From assembly GCA_003646715.1 (NCBI GenBank), contig QMLL01000132.1, forward strand, positions 1 to 5,651: 5,651 nucleotides of DNA, read 5' to 3'. Below, in pieces: positions 1 through 5,651 of this stretch. Under the pieces are notes generated by a model. The model ran no database searches and was not told the origin of the DNA. It saw only the letters and a list, made by a program, of their open reading frames with translations. This stretch comes from Deltaproteobacteria bacterium. Its GTDB lineage: Bacteria; Desulfobacterota; Syntrophobacteria; B119-G9. A program made the translations under genes and the position numbers. Position 1 is the stretch's first letter. Each line of letters opens with the position of its first letter.

Positions 1-20
1 TAGCCCAGCATTTCTAAGGG

Positions 21-49
21 TTGACAACAGTTCGAGTCGTGATTAGAAA
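21..49 (+). promoter_or_regulatory. Candidate sigma70-type promoter of dnaJ
   Basis: A perfect -35 consensus, TTGACA, lies at 21-26. After a 17-bp spacer comes TAGAAA at 44-49, which matches 4 of 6 positions of the TATAAT -10 consensus. Transcription would start near position 56, leaving a leader of about 50 nt before the dnaJ ATG at 106. I see no CIRCE element (TTAGCACTC-N9-GAGTGCTAA) and no clear sigma32-type heat-shock promoter, so classic HrcA or sigma32 control is not supported here. The call rests only on consensus matching and placement. Confidence 0.55.
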
Positions 50-72
50 ATTTTCGAGCAACTTTCGAAAAT
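50..72. promoter_or_regulatory. Perfect 8-bp inverted repeat in the dnaJ leader
   Basis: ATTTTCGA at 50-57 is the exact reverse complement of TCGAAAAT at 65-72, with a 7-nt spacer between. It starts at the base after the proposed -10 box and so covers the likely transcription start. It could be an operator or a small AU-rich 5'-leader hairpin. CTTTCG at 62-67 can also pair with CGAAAG at 79-84, and that pairing excludes the first one. The symmetry is visible in the sequence; any regulatory role is inference. Confidence 0.35.
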
Positions 73-105
73 ACCACCCGAAAGACAGTTGAAATAGGGA
101 CATAA

Positions 106-1248
106 ATGGAAAAGCGAGACTACTACGAAGTCCTGGGAGTTTCCAGAAACGCCACAGAGGACGAGATAAAGAAAGCATATCGAAAGCTTGCACTGAAATA
201 CCATCCAGACAGGAATCCCGGAGACAAAGAAGCAGAAGAGAAATTTAAAGAAGCTGCGGAAGCGTATGAGGTACTCCGCGATCCTGAAAAGAGAAGACTT
301 TACGATCAGTTCGGACACGCCGGTCTTCAGGGCACTGGATTTAGCGGTTTTCAGGGATTTGAAGACATCTTTTCAAGCTTTAGCGACATTTTTGAAGACT
401 TTTTTTCTTTCGGCTTCGGAAGCGGCAGGAGAAGAAGCGAAAGAGGGCAGCCGGGGCACGATCTCGCCTACGATTTAAAAATAACCTTTGAAGAAGCTGC
501 TTTCGGAACAGAAAAAACTGTTGAAATACCAACTCTTGTTGAATGCGATTCCTGCGGAGGTACAGGACTTGAACCCGGCAGCAGGGAAGAAATATGCCCC
601 ACCTGCCGAGGGCACGGCCAGATTTTCCAGACACAGGGATTTTTCAGAATAAGTACCACCTGTAACAGATGTAAGGGTTCGGGAAAGATTATAACTTCTC
701 CGTGCAAGGAGTGTGGAGGAGAAGGAAGACTTCAGCGTTTCAGAAAAGTCAACATTAAGATTCCCGCAGGAGTGGATACCGGCACAAGGCTTCGATTAAA
801 AGGCAAAGGCGAAGCAGGTTACCGGGGTGGACCAAGCGGTGACCTTTATGTACGCATTCTGGTTGAACCTCACGAATTTCTTGAAAGAGAGGGAGACAAC
901 CTCTACTGCCGTGTCCCCGTATCATTTGTACAGGCTGCCCTCGGGGATTCAATAGAGATACCAACCCTTAACGGAAACAGGACTCTAGAAATAAAGCCTG
1001 GGACCCAATCGGGAGATACTTACCTTTTCCGGGGTGAAGGGATCCCTCATCTGCACGGTTATGGAAGAGGGGATCTCATTGTGGAGATTCTTGTTAAAAC
1101 TCCCACTAATCTGACCAGGCGCCAGAAAGAACTTTTGAAAGAATTTGCTGAAATTGAAGCAACCAAATCGAAGAAAGATTCTTCCATCTGGTCAGTATTT
1201 TCCAAAAAGAAAAAAGGCGAACGGCAAAAAAGAAGGGCAGCAGGTTAA
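106..1248 (+). CDS. dnaJ: Type I chaperone DnaJ (Hsp40)
   Basis: This 380-residue cytoplasmic co-chaperone stimulates DnaK ATPase activity and delivers unfolded proteins to it. The full type I architecture is present. The J-domain covers about residues 5-70, with the catalytic HPD tripeptide at 33-35 and the YDQFG ending at 66-70. A Gly/Phe-rich stretch follows at about 73-107. The zinc domain has four CxxCxGxG repeats starting at Cys147, 164, 186 and 200, each with both cysteines. The C-terminal substrate-binding domains run from about 210 to 340 and include the GDLYV and GRGDL motifs. The length is normal for the family. The tail (about 351-380) is unusually basic, with KKKK and QKRR clusters. 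The ATG at 106 follows a modest AGGGA site at 96-100 with 5-nt spacing, and MEKRDYYEVLG is the standard DnaJ beginning. No dnaK or grpE is visible; they could lie upstream of the window. Identification is essentially certain. Confidence 0.98.
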   Translation: MEKRDYYEVLGVSRNATEDEIKKAYRKLALKYHPDRNPGDKEAEEKFKEAAEAYEVLRDPEKRRLYDQFGHAGLQGTGFSGFQGFEDIFSSFSDIFEDFFSFGFGSGRRRSERGQPGHDLAYDLKITFEEAAFGTEKTVEIPTLVECDSCGGTGLEPGSREEICPTCRGHGQIFQTQGFFRISTTCNRCKGSGKIITSPCKECGGEGRLQRFRKVNIKIPAGVDTGTRLRLKGKGEAGYRGGPSGDLYVRILVEPHEFLEREGDNLYCRVPVSFVQAALGDSIEIPTLNGNRTLEIKPGTQSGDTYLFRGEGIPHLHGYGRGDLIVEILVKTPTNLTRRQKELLKEFAEIEATKSKKDSSIWSVFSKKKKGERQKRRAAG

Positions 1249-1276
1249 TTCCGTTTGAAGGATAAAGGAGTCAAAT

Positions 1277-1510
1277 ATGAGACCAAACTTCAACGGAAAT
1301 TACTGGGATCAAGAGCCGGAAGGTCAGTTTGACCAGTTCAATGCCACCATGCTTTACTGTACAAAGTGCAAGGAAGCAACTCCGGTTCGTTCCAGATTAC
1401 TGCTTATTCTCCCGGACGGCGAGCTTCACGAATACCTGTGCCAGTATTGTGGTTCTTCAGTTGGAACAAAAACGATTAAAGAGCAACGAAATATAACGTT
1501 AGTGGTATAA
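1277..1510 (+). CDS. Small CxxC/CxxC zinc-ribbon protein of unknown function
   Basis: This 77-residue protein is probably cytoplasmic, with no signal peptide or membrane segment. Two cysteine pairs, Cys28-x2-Cys31 (YCTKC) and Cys55-x2-Cys58 (LCQYCG), are 23 residues apart, as expected for a zinc ribbon binding one zinc ion. Between them is a hydrophobic segment, RSRLLLILPDGELHEY, probably the beta-hairpin core. The first 24 residues are polar, rich in Asn and Gln, and probably disordered. The start is firm: AAGGAG at 1265-1270 sits 6 nt before the ATG. It lies 28 nt after dnaJ with no terminator between, so the two are probably co-transcribed. That suggests a link to protein folding or redox/zinc homeostasis, but this is inference from position only. 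I recall similar short proteins beside dnaJ in Desulfobacterota, usually annotated as hypothetical or cytoplasmic protein. Confidence 0.85.
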   Translation: MRPNFNGNYWDQEPEGQFDQFNATMLYCTKCKEATPVRSRLLLILPDGELHEYLCQYCGSSVGTKTIKEQRNITLVV

Positions 1511-1547
1511 CTAACCAAAAGCAGGTGGAAAAAGGGCTTGTAGCAAC

Positions 1548-1574
1548 GAGGGGTGGAGTATCCTCCCCTCTTTG
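1548..1574 (+). terminator. Probable intrinsic terminator after the dnaJ unit
   Basis: A hairpin with a 10-position stem (1548-1557 against 1561-1570) has nine Watson-Crick pairs, one T-T mismatch and a three-base GTA loop. Six pairs at its base are GAGGGG/CCCCTC. It is followed by TTTGT, a short and imperfect U-tract. Its place in the 95-nt gap between the zinc-ribbon gene and the ABC operon fits a transcription end. The weak U-tract may allow some read-through into the ABC genes; I found no convincing separate promoter for them in 1511-1605. Confidence 0.6.
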
Positions 1575-1605
1575 TATTGATAGACCAGAAGTTGAGGGAT
1601 GAATC

Positions 1606-2550
1606 ATGATCGAAGTTGAATCTATCACAAAGCGATACGGGTCTTTGGTGGCCATAAAAGATGTTTCATTTACCGTGGAAAAGGGTGAAATTGTCGGTTT
1701 TTTGGGGCCTAACGGCGCCGGCAAAACAACCACTCTTAAAATCATCACCTGCTATATGCCGCCCAGTGAGGGCAGAGTAAAAGTAGACGGGATAGACTGC
1801 TTCGAAGATTCCCTGGCCGTTAGAAAAAGACTCGGCTACCTTCCTGAAAGCGTTCCCCTTTACAGGGAAATGACAGTGAGAAGATTTTTGAGATTCGTGG
1901 CGGAATCAAAAGGAGTTGAACCCAAAAAAAGGCAAAAAGAAATTGAAAGGGTAGCAGATACCTGCGGACTATCAAAAGTGACCAACAGAATCATAGGTCA
2001 CCTCTCTAAAGGATACAGGCAGCGCGTGGGCATAGCTCAGGCGTTGATTAACGATCCACCCATTCTCATATTCGACGAACCCACAATCGGGCTGGATCCT
2101 TCCCAGATAATAGAAATAAGGCAGCTTATAAAAGATCTGGGAGAAGAGAAGACAATAATTCTTAGCAGTCATATACTTCCGGAGGTAAGCCAGGTATGTC
2201 AAAAAGTAATTATCATCAATAAGGGTAAGGTCATAGCCACCGAAACACCTGCCAATCTGACCTCACAGCTTCAGAAATCAACAAAAATCGTTCTTCAGGT
2301 CAAGAGTGATTCCCAGCCCATCGACTCAATAATTGAAAGGCTCAACAATATTCCTGGAGTTTTAAAGGTAAACAGGGAAGATCACAACGGGACACTGATT
2401 GTAGAGACGGATCAAACAAAGGACCTGAGACCCCAAATATCAAGAACCGTCATCGAAAATAACTGGGATTTGCTGGAAATAAAACTGCACGACTTCAGTC
2501 TTGAAGATATCTTCTTGGAACTCGTTACAAAAGAAGAGGAGGCATCTTAA
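1606..2550 (+). CDS. ABC transporter ATP-binding protein (GldA-like)
   Basis: This 314-residue cytoplasmic ATPase subunit hydrolyses ATP to drive the permease encoded next. All nucleotide-binding motifs are intact: Walker A GPNGAGKTT (34-42), a Q-loop region GYLPE (77-81) with Glu where many ABC proteins have Gln, as is common in this export subfamily, signature LSKGYRQR (133-140), Walker B ILIFDEP (153-159), D-loop GLDP (162-165) and the switch histidine in SSH (His189). After about residue 230 comes an extra C-terminal domain of roughly 85 residues ending in SLEDIFLELV, typical of ABC-2 type drug/NosF/GldA-like ATPases. The ATG follows GAGGG at 1594-1598 with 7-nt spacing. The stop TAA shares its last base with the permease start, so the two are translationally coupled. 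The substrate cannot be read from this sequence. Confidence 0.95.
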   Translation: MIEVESITKRYGSLVAIKDVSFTVEKGEIVGFLGPNGAGKTTTLKIITCYMPPSEGRVKVDGIDCFEDSLAVRKRLGYLPESVPLYREMTVRRFLRFVAESKGVEPKKRQKEIERVADTCGLSKVTNRIIGHLSKGYRQRVGIAQALINDPPILIFDEPTIGLDPSQIIEIRQLIKDLGEEKTIILSSHILPEVSQVCQKVIIINKGKVIATETPANLTSQLQKSTKIVLQVKSDSQPIDSIIERLNNIPGVLKVNREDHNGTLIVETDQTKDLRPQISRTVIENNWDLLEIKLHDFSLEDIFLELVTKEEEAS

Positions 2551-3320
2551 TGGCGGGATTTAAACCAGTTTATCGCAAAGAATTGTACAGTTTCTTTGCA
2601 TCCCCCACGTTCTATGTGGTCGCGCTGATTTTTCTTATTATTGCAGGCTATTTCTTTTTTAGCGCGGTTTCTTACTACAATATTTTGAGTTTCCAGGGGA
2701 TGCAAAATCCCATGTGGAGGGAACAGCTTAATCCGACCGAAATGGTACTGAGACCATTTTTTATGGATATCAGCGTTATCATGCTTCTTGTATGTCCGCT
2801 CCTGACCATGAGGGTACTGGCGGAAGAACGTAAAACCAACACCAGTGAATTATTGTTTACGTATCCCCTTTCTGACACCGGGGTACTTCTGGGCAAGTTC
2901 CTCGCCACGTTATCAGTGCTGTTCATTATCATTCTTGGTACTTTGCCCTCCTTGATATATTTCGGAACGCTAACCCCACTAAGATGGCAGATAGTGGGAG
3001 CCGGTTATCTTGGCTTGTTTTTACTTGCTGCTGCTTTCATTTCACTGGGCATTCTCGCATCAAGCTTAACAGAAAACCAGATAATCGCTGCAGTGATCGC
3101 CTTTGGAGCGCTGCTCCTATTCTGGGTTATCGGCTGGTCAAAGGCTTTTACCGGACCTCAAATGGCAAGGTTCATAAATTACATATCCATAATCAATCAC
3201 TTCGAAAACTTCGCCAAGGGAGTAATAGATATCAGAGACGTAGTATATTACGTGGTTTTTTCCACTTTTTTCCTTTTTCTAACCTTGCGTTTTCTCGAAT
3301 CTCAAAGATGGCGAGGATAA
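2550..3320 (+). CDS. ABC-2 type transporter permease (GldF-like)
   Basis: This 256-residue inner-membrane protein is the transmembrane half of the ABC exporter. Six hydrophobic helices are apparent at about residues 21-40, 70-90, 117-138, 150-170, 178-196 and 233-249. The cytoplasmic stretch RVLAEERKTNTSELLFTYPLSD, shown here as its key parts AEERKTNTSELL (91-102) and YPLSD (105-109), is the conserved loop of ABC-2/GldF permeases that contacts the ATPase. The N-terminus, with YRKEL at 8-12 before the first helix, is also typical. The ATG overlaps the ATPase stop by one base (TAATG), and a strong AGGAGG at 2537-2542 lies 7 nt upstream inside the ATPase gene. Length is normal for a stand-alone GldF-like permease. 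The GldG-like gene follows 21 nt after the stop, in the same reading frame. Confidence 0.93.
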   Translation: MAGFKPVYRKELYSFFASPTFYVVALIFLIIAGYFFFSAVSYYNILSFQGMQNPMWREQLNPTEMVLRPFFMDISVIMLLVCPLLTMRVLAEERKTNTSELLFTYPLSDTGVLLGKFLATLSVLFIIILGTLPSLIYFGTLTPLRWQIVGAGYLGLFLLAAAFISLGILASSLTENQIIAAVIAFGALLLFWVIGWSKAFTGPQMARFINYISIINHFENFAKGVIDIRDVVYYVVFSTFFLFLTLRFLESQRWRG

Positions 3321-3331
3321 AATTTATATTC

Positions 3332-3336
3332 GGAGG
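3332..3336 (+). promoter_or_regulatory. Shine-Dalgarno site that sets the GTG start of the GldG-like gene
   Basis: GGAGG at 3332-3336 lies 5 nt before GTG at 3342. No other usable start codon exists between the in-frame permease stop (TAA at 3318-3320) and this GTG. The protein read from here begins with a basic stretch (KKK) before its first membrane helix, as expected. This site therefore supports the GTG choice. Confidence 0.75.
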
Positions 3337-3341
3337 CAGAA

Positions 3342-4517
3342 GTGGAAGGCAAGAAAAAATTATTTCATTCTCGAACATTTAAATACGGCTCAAACACTGC
3401 ATTGCGAACCGTTATTTTCACCGCTATTCTGGTGTTCGTGGTTCTTATAGTACAAAATCATCCATGGAGGGTTGATCTGACCGAATCCAAGGAATTTACC
3501 CTCACAGACCAGACTCAAAAGATACTGAAAAGCATCAAGATACCCATTACAATTAAAGCCTTTTACCAGGAAGCAACCAGAGACAGGATAAAGGCTCAGG
3601 ATCTGCTTGATACTTACAAGTATTATTGCCCCAATCTCAAGTACGAGTTTATAGATCCCGACAGACACCCCGAAATCGCAAAAAATTACGACGTAAAAAC
3701 TTATGGCACTGTTGTGGTGGAAGGTGCCGGAAGAAAGCAAACCATAACCCTTTTGAACGAAGAAAACCTCACCAACGCTCTGATGAAACTGATCCAGACA
3801 AAGAAGAAGGTTATTTATTTTGTTACCGGGCACGGAGAAGCTAGCATCAATGATTTCGATAAAAATGGCTATTCCATGATCAGAAGAGAGCTGGAAAAGG
3901 AGAATTATGAGGTAAAAACCCTTGATCTTCTGCATACGGAAAAAATCCCCGACGACGCTTCTGTCGTAATAATAAACGGCCCCAAGAAAGCTCTCATGAA
4001 ACCGGAAATAGAAACACTCCGCAAATACCTTGATAGTGGTGGTAAACTTATTGTCATGCTGGATCCATTCTATGATGGAGGATTGAAAAATTTCCTCAAG
4101 GATTACGGGATCGGAATAAAAAATGACATTGTAATTGACAAATTGAGCAGGGTATTCGGCGGAAGCTACTTGATGCCGGTAATTACAAAGTATACAAGGC
4201 ATAAGATTACCGAGAACTTCAACATAGCAACGTTTTTCCCGGAAAGCAGGTCATTGACCAAGGTAGAAAAGACAAAACCCGGGATCAACGTAATGTTGAT
4301 AGCCTTAACATCATCCGGTGCATGGGCCGAAACAGATACGAAAACCCTCAAAGAAAAGAATACCGCTTCCTTTGACCCCAACCAGGATCGACAGGGTCCC
4401 GTCTGTCTAGTGATGATGTCTGAAATTACTCCTGAGAAAAAGACCGAAAAGAAAGATGACACCGGAAACAAAAACAAAAAAGAAGACAACAAGTCAGATA
4501 AAAAGGACAACTTGTAG
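3342..4517 (+). CDS. GldG-like ABC-system auxiliary protein, main part (frame ends early)
   Basis: The frame as written gives 391 residues of a GldG/IftG-like protein (the ABC_transp_aux type), normally a partner of GldA/GldF-like ABC exporters. A basic N-terminus precedes one membrane helix (about 23-38), followed by the family start of the extracytoplasmic domain, VDLTESKEFTLTDQT (44-58). Family hallmarks follow: YFVTGHGE (159-166), VVIINGPKK (208-216) and a GGKLIVMLDP segment (233-242). Residues 365-390 form a highly charged linker rich in Lys, Asp and Glu. The family normally continues with a VVFGDSDFA-type motif and a C-terminal membrane helix. Here the frame instead stops at TAG 4515-4517, and the missing part lies in the -1 frame (see the entry at 4502-4774). 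If translated only as written, the protein would keep its N-terminal anchor and most of its periplasmic domain but lose the C-terminal helix. Confidence 0.88.
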   Translation: MEGKKKLFHSRTFKYGSNTALRTVIFTAILVFVVLIVQNHPWRVDLTESKEFTLTDQTQKILKSIKIPITIKAFYQEATRDRIKAQDLLDTYKYYCPNLKYEFIDPDRHPEIAKNYDVKTYGTVVVEGAGRKQTITLLNEENLTNALMKLIQTKKKVIYFVTGHGEASINDFDKNGYSMIRRELEKENYEVKTLDLLHTEKIPDDASVVIINGPKKALMKPEIETLRKYLDSGGKLIVMLDPFYDGGLKNFLKDYGIGIKNDIVIDKLSRVFGGSYLMPVITKYTRHKITENFNIATFFPESRSLTKVEKTKPGINVMLIALTSSGAWAETDTKTLKEKNTASFDPNQDRQGPVCLVMMSEITPEKKTEKKDDTGNKNKKEDNKSDKKDNL

Positions 4518-4774
4518 TTTTCGGCGATACTGACTTTGCCAATAATACTTATTTTGGGCTTTCCGGTAACGGTGATTTCTACCTTAACGTCATCAACTAC
4601 CTGGCTCAGGAAGAAAACCTGATTACAATTGAAAGACCAACCAAAAAGGGAAAACCACTTATCCTTACATCCACACAAAGCAGGATGGTTTTCCTGATTC
4701 CATTGGTTCTGGTTCCTTTATTTGTAGTACTGTGTGGTCTGGCAGTATTTAGGGTACGGAGAAAGCAAAAATGA
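4502..4774 (+). pseudogene. Frameshifted C-terminal end of the GldG-like gene
   Basis: In the frame one base behind the main part, codons from 4502 read KGQLVVFGDTDFANN, then a GNGDFYLNVINYLAQEE segment, a polar stretch, and a 22-residue hydrophobic helix starting MVFLIPLVLVPL (about 4685-4750). The end is basic (VRRKQK) and stops at TGA 4772-4774. This matches what GldG-like proteins carry at their C-terminus. The frame is closed upstream by TAA at 4499-4501 and has no ATG before 4685 and no plausible GTG or TTG start, so it is unlikely to be a separate gene. One additional A in the A5 run at 4500-4504, or a -1 shift at the AAG codon 4503-4505, joins it to the main part as a 477-residue protein. 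The tail still overlaps the next gene by ATGA, as a functional coupled gene would. This argues for a recent mutation, a sequencing error or recoding rather than old decay. Confidence 0.8.
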
Positions 4775-5651
4775 AATGGAAACAGATAGTCGTCTATCTC
4801 GTAATCCTCGTGGCCTTAGCAGGTTACTATTTCATTGAAACTGCTCACAAAGAAAAGGCTAAAGAAAAAGAAATTGAGTCGAAGAAAATACTTGATATCA
4901 AAAAAGACCAGATTGACGGCCTCAAAATAATTCACAGAGGTGAAAAGACGATATATCTGACAAAAAAGAACGACAAGTGGACAATCAATGAACCTGTTAA
5001 AACAGACGTGGATAAATTTGCACTGGATAATTTCTTGAACGGCCTTGTGAATATCTCTGCTCAAAAGAAACTTAACATCGACAAAAAGGAATTTTCCAAA
5101 TTCGGCCTTGATAAACCATCTGTTTCCATAGAATTCAAGGTCGGTGATAAATGGCGAACTTTCAAAATAGGGGACAAGAACCCCACCGGAGACACATACT
5201 ATGCCTCCCTGGACGACAAAAGCGAAATCTACATGATTGCCTCTTTTCAGCAATCATCGTTGAACAAAAAGCTTTTTGATCTGAGGGACAAACGTCTCTT
5301 TACCCTGAACCGGGATAAAGTTGACAGGATCGAAGTAGCCCGAAACAACACCATAATCAAGGTGATAAAGAAAAAAGACGACAAGTGGGAGTCCCCCGAT
5401 GCCCCAAATGTTCCCATCAAGACCGAAAAAGTCGATAGCCTTCTGGATTCTTTGACCTGGCTCCGCGCAAGAAAATTTGTGCAGGAAACAGATGCTAAGC
5501 TGGAAGAATACGGGCTTAAAGAACCTTTCATACAGGTGGTACTGGCCGTTCAGAAAGATAAGAGTGAGACCCTTCTCATAGGTAAAGAAAAGGATAAGAC
5601 CGAAAGATATGCGAAGATTGCATCAAGACCCGGTGTTGTATTGATTTCAAA
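4771..5651 (+). CDS. DUF4340 domain protein, 3' end outside the window
   Basis: The first 293 codons are present with no stop; the gene continues beyond the window. An N-terminal signal-anchor helix (about residues 6-22, IVVYLVILVALAGYYFI) follows a short basic start (MKWKQ). A Lys/Glu-rich segment (27-39) then leads to the presumed periplasmic region. That region holds two copies of a DUF4340-like repeat: one from about 42 to 157 with DKW (68-70), FGLDKP (111-116) and IGDK (133-136), and one from about 178 to 293 with DKW (204-206), YGLKEP (247-252) and IGKE (270-273). The ATG overlaps the upstream TGA as ATGA, with GGAGA at 4758-4762 eight nt before it. DUF4340 genes often follow Gld-like ABC cassettes, so a structural or substrate-handling role in the same complex is a reasonable inference. 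The biochemical function is unknown. Confidence 0.9.
   Translation, partial: MKWKQIVVYLVILVALAGYYFIETAHKEKAKEKEIESKKILDIKKDQIDGLKIIHRGEKTIYLTKKNDKWTINEPVKTDVDKFALDNFLNGLVNISAQKKLNIDKKEFSKFGLDKPSVSIEFKVGDKWRTFKIGDKNPTGDTYYASLDDKSEIYMIASFQQSSLNKKLFDLRDKRLFTLNRDKVDRIEVARNNTIIKVIKKKDDKWESPDAPNVPIKTEKVDSLLDSLTWLRARKFVQETDAKLEEYGLKEPFIQVVLAVQKDKSETLLIGKEKDKTERYAKIASRPGVVLIS

Noticed and set aside
1..105. A possible CIRCE/HrcA operator or sigma32 promoter ahead of dnaJ
   Set aside because: Neither the CIRCE half-sites nor a convincing heat-shock promoter is present; the inverted repeat at 50-72 is unrelated to CIRCE in sequence and spacing.
1511..1605. A separate promoter for the ABC operon
   Set aside because: No pair of -35 and -10 boxes with acceptable spacing stands out; TTGTAG at 1538 has no -10 partner at 16-18 bp.
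2984..3382. A 132-codon + strand open frame overlapping the permease and the start of the GldG-like gene
   Set aside because: It overlaps six-helix permease coding sequence out of frame and shows no domain; it is a shadow.
3390..4202. A 270-codon open frame on the minus strand opposite the GldG-like gene
   Set aside because: It lies wholly opposite a well-supported conserved gene, has no recognisable domain or Shine-Dalgarno site, and its composition is what a shadow of the coding strand would give.
4166..4678. A 170-codon minus-strand open frame across the frame break, which might suggest an antisense gene causing the break
   Set aside because: The + strand tail in the -1 frame matches the GldG-like family end with its membrane helix, whereas the minus-strand reading is Phe/Ser/Val-rich noise from the Lys-rich linker.
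4502..4774. The GldG tail as an independent small membrane protein gene
   Set aside because: The frame has no ATG before 4685, no plausible alternative start and no Shine-Dalgarno site near 4502. Its first residues continue a family motif rather than begin a protein.
4962..4968. A canonical in-frame A-AAA-AAG slippery heptamer inside the DUF4340 gene
   Set aside because: A -1 shift here would meet a stop (TGA) after seven codons, while the zero frame continues through conserved repeats. Lysine-rich A-runs are common in this DNA, so the heptamer is probably incidental.

Overview
The window looks like a bacterial chromosome segment with dense, co-directional genes on the + strand and moderate GC content (judged by eye). 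The pairing of a type I DnaJ with a small CxxC/CxxC zinc-ribbon protein, followed by a Gld-like ABC export cassette and a DUF4340 gene, is most reminiscent of Desulfobacterota (the former Deltaproteobacteria). That assignment is inference from gene content, because no rRNA or other firm phylogenetic marker is present.

Layout. Positions 1-105 are an upstream regulatory region. It has a good sigma70-type promoter candidate (TTGACA at 21-26, 17-bp spacer, TAGAAA at 44-49) and, directly after the -10 box, a perfect 8-bp inverted repeat. Positions 106-1248 encode a complete DnaJ. After 28 nt comes a 77-residue zinc-ribbon protein (1277-1510). A GC-rich hairpin at 1548-1570 probably ends this chaperone unit.

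Positions 1606-5651 form a second, tightly packed operon: an ABC ATPase (1606-2550), a six-helix ABC-2 permease whose ATG overlaps the ATPase stop by 1 nt (2550-3320), a GldG-like auxiliary membrane/periplasmic protein with a GTG start (3342 onward), and a DUF4340 protein that starts in a 4-nt ATGA overlap (4771) and runs off the window. Together these resemble the GldA-GldF-GldG ABC system, known from Bacteroidota gliding motility but also found in non-gliding bacteria where its substrate is unknown. The ATPase would power the permease in the inner membrane, while the GldG-like and DUF4340 proteins project their bulk to the periplasmic side from membrane anchors.

The most notable feature is a break in the GldG-like gene. 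Its frame stops at 4517 just after a lysine-rich, A-rich linker, yet the family's missing C-terminal end (VVFGDTDFA-type motif plus final transmembrane helix) continues intact in the -1 frame up to 4774. One extra A in the A5 run at 4500-4504 would restore a 477-residue protein. An indel (real or sequencing error) is the simplest explanation; -1 ribosomal frameshifting at T-AAA-AAG is the more interesting but less supported one. Nothing else in the window points to a wholly new system.
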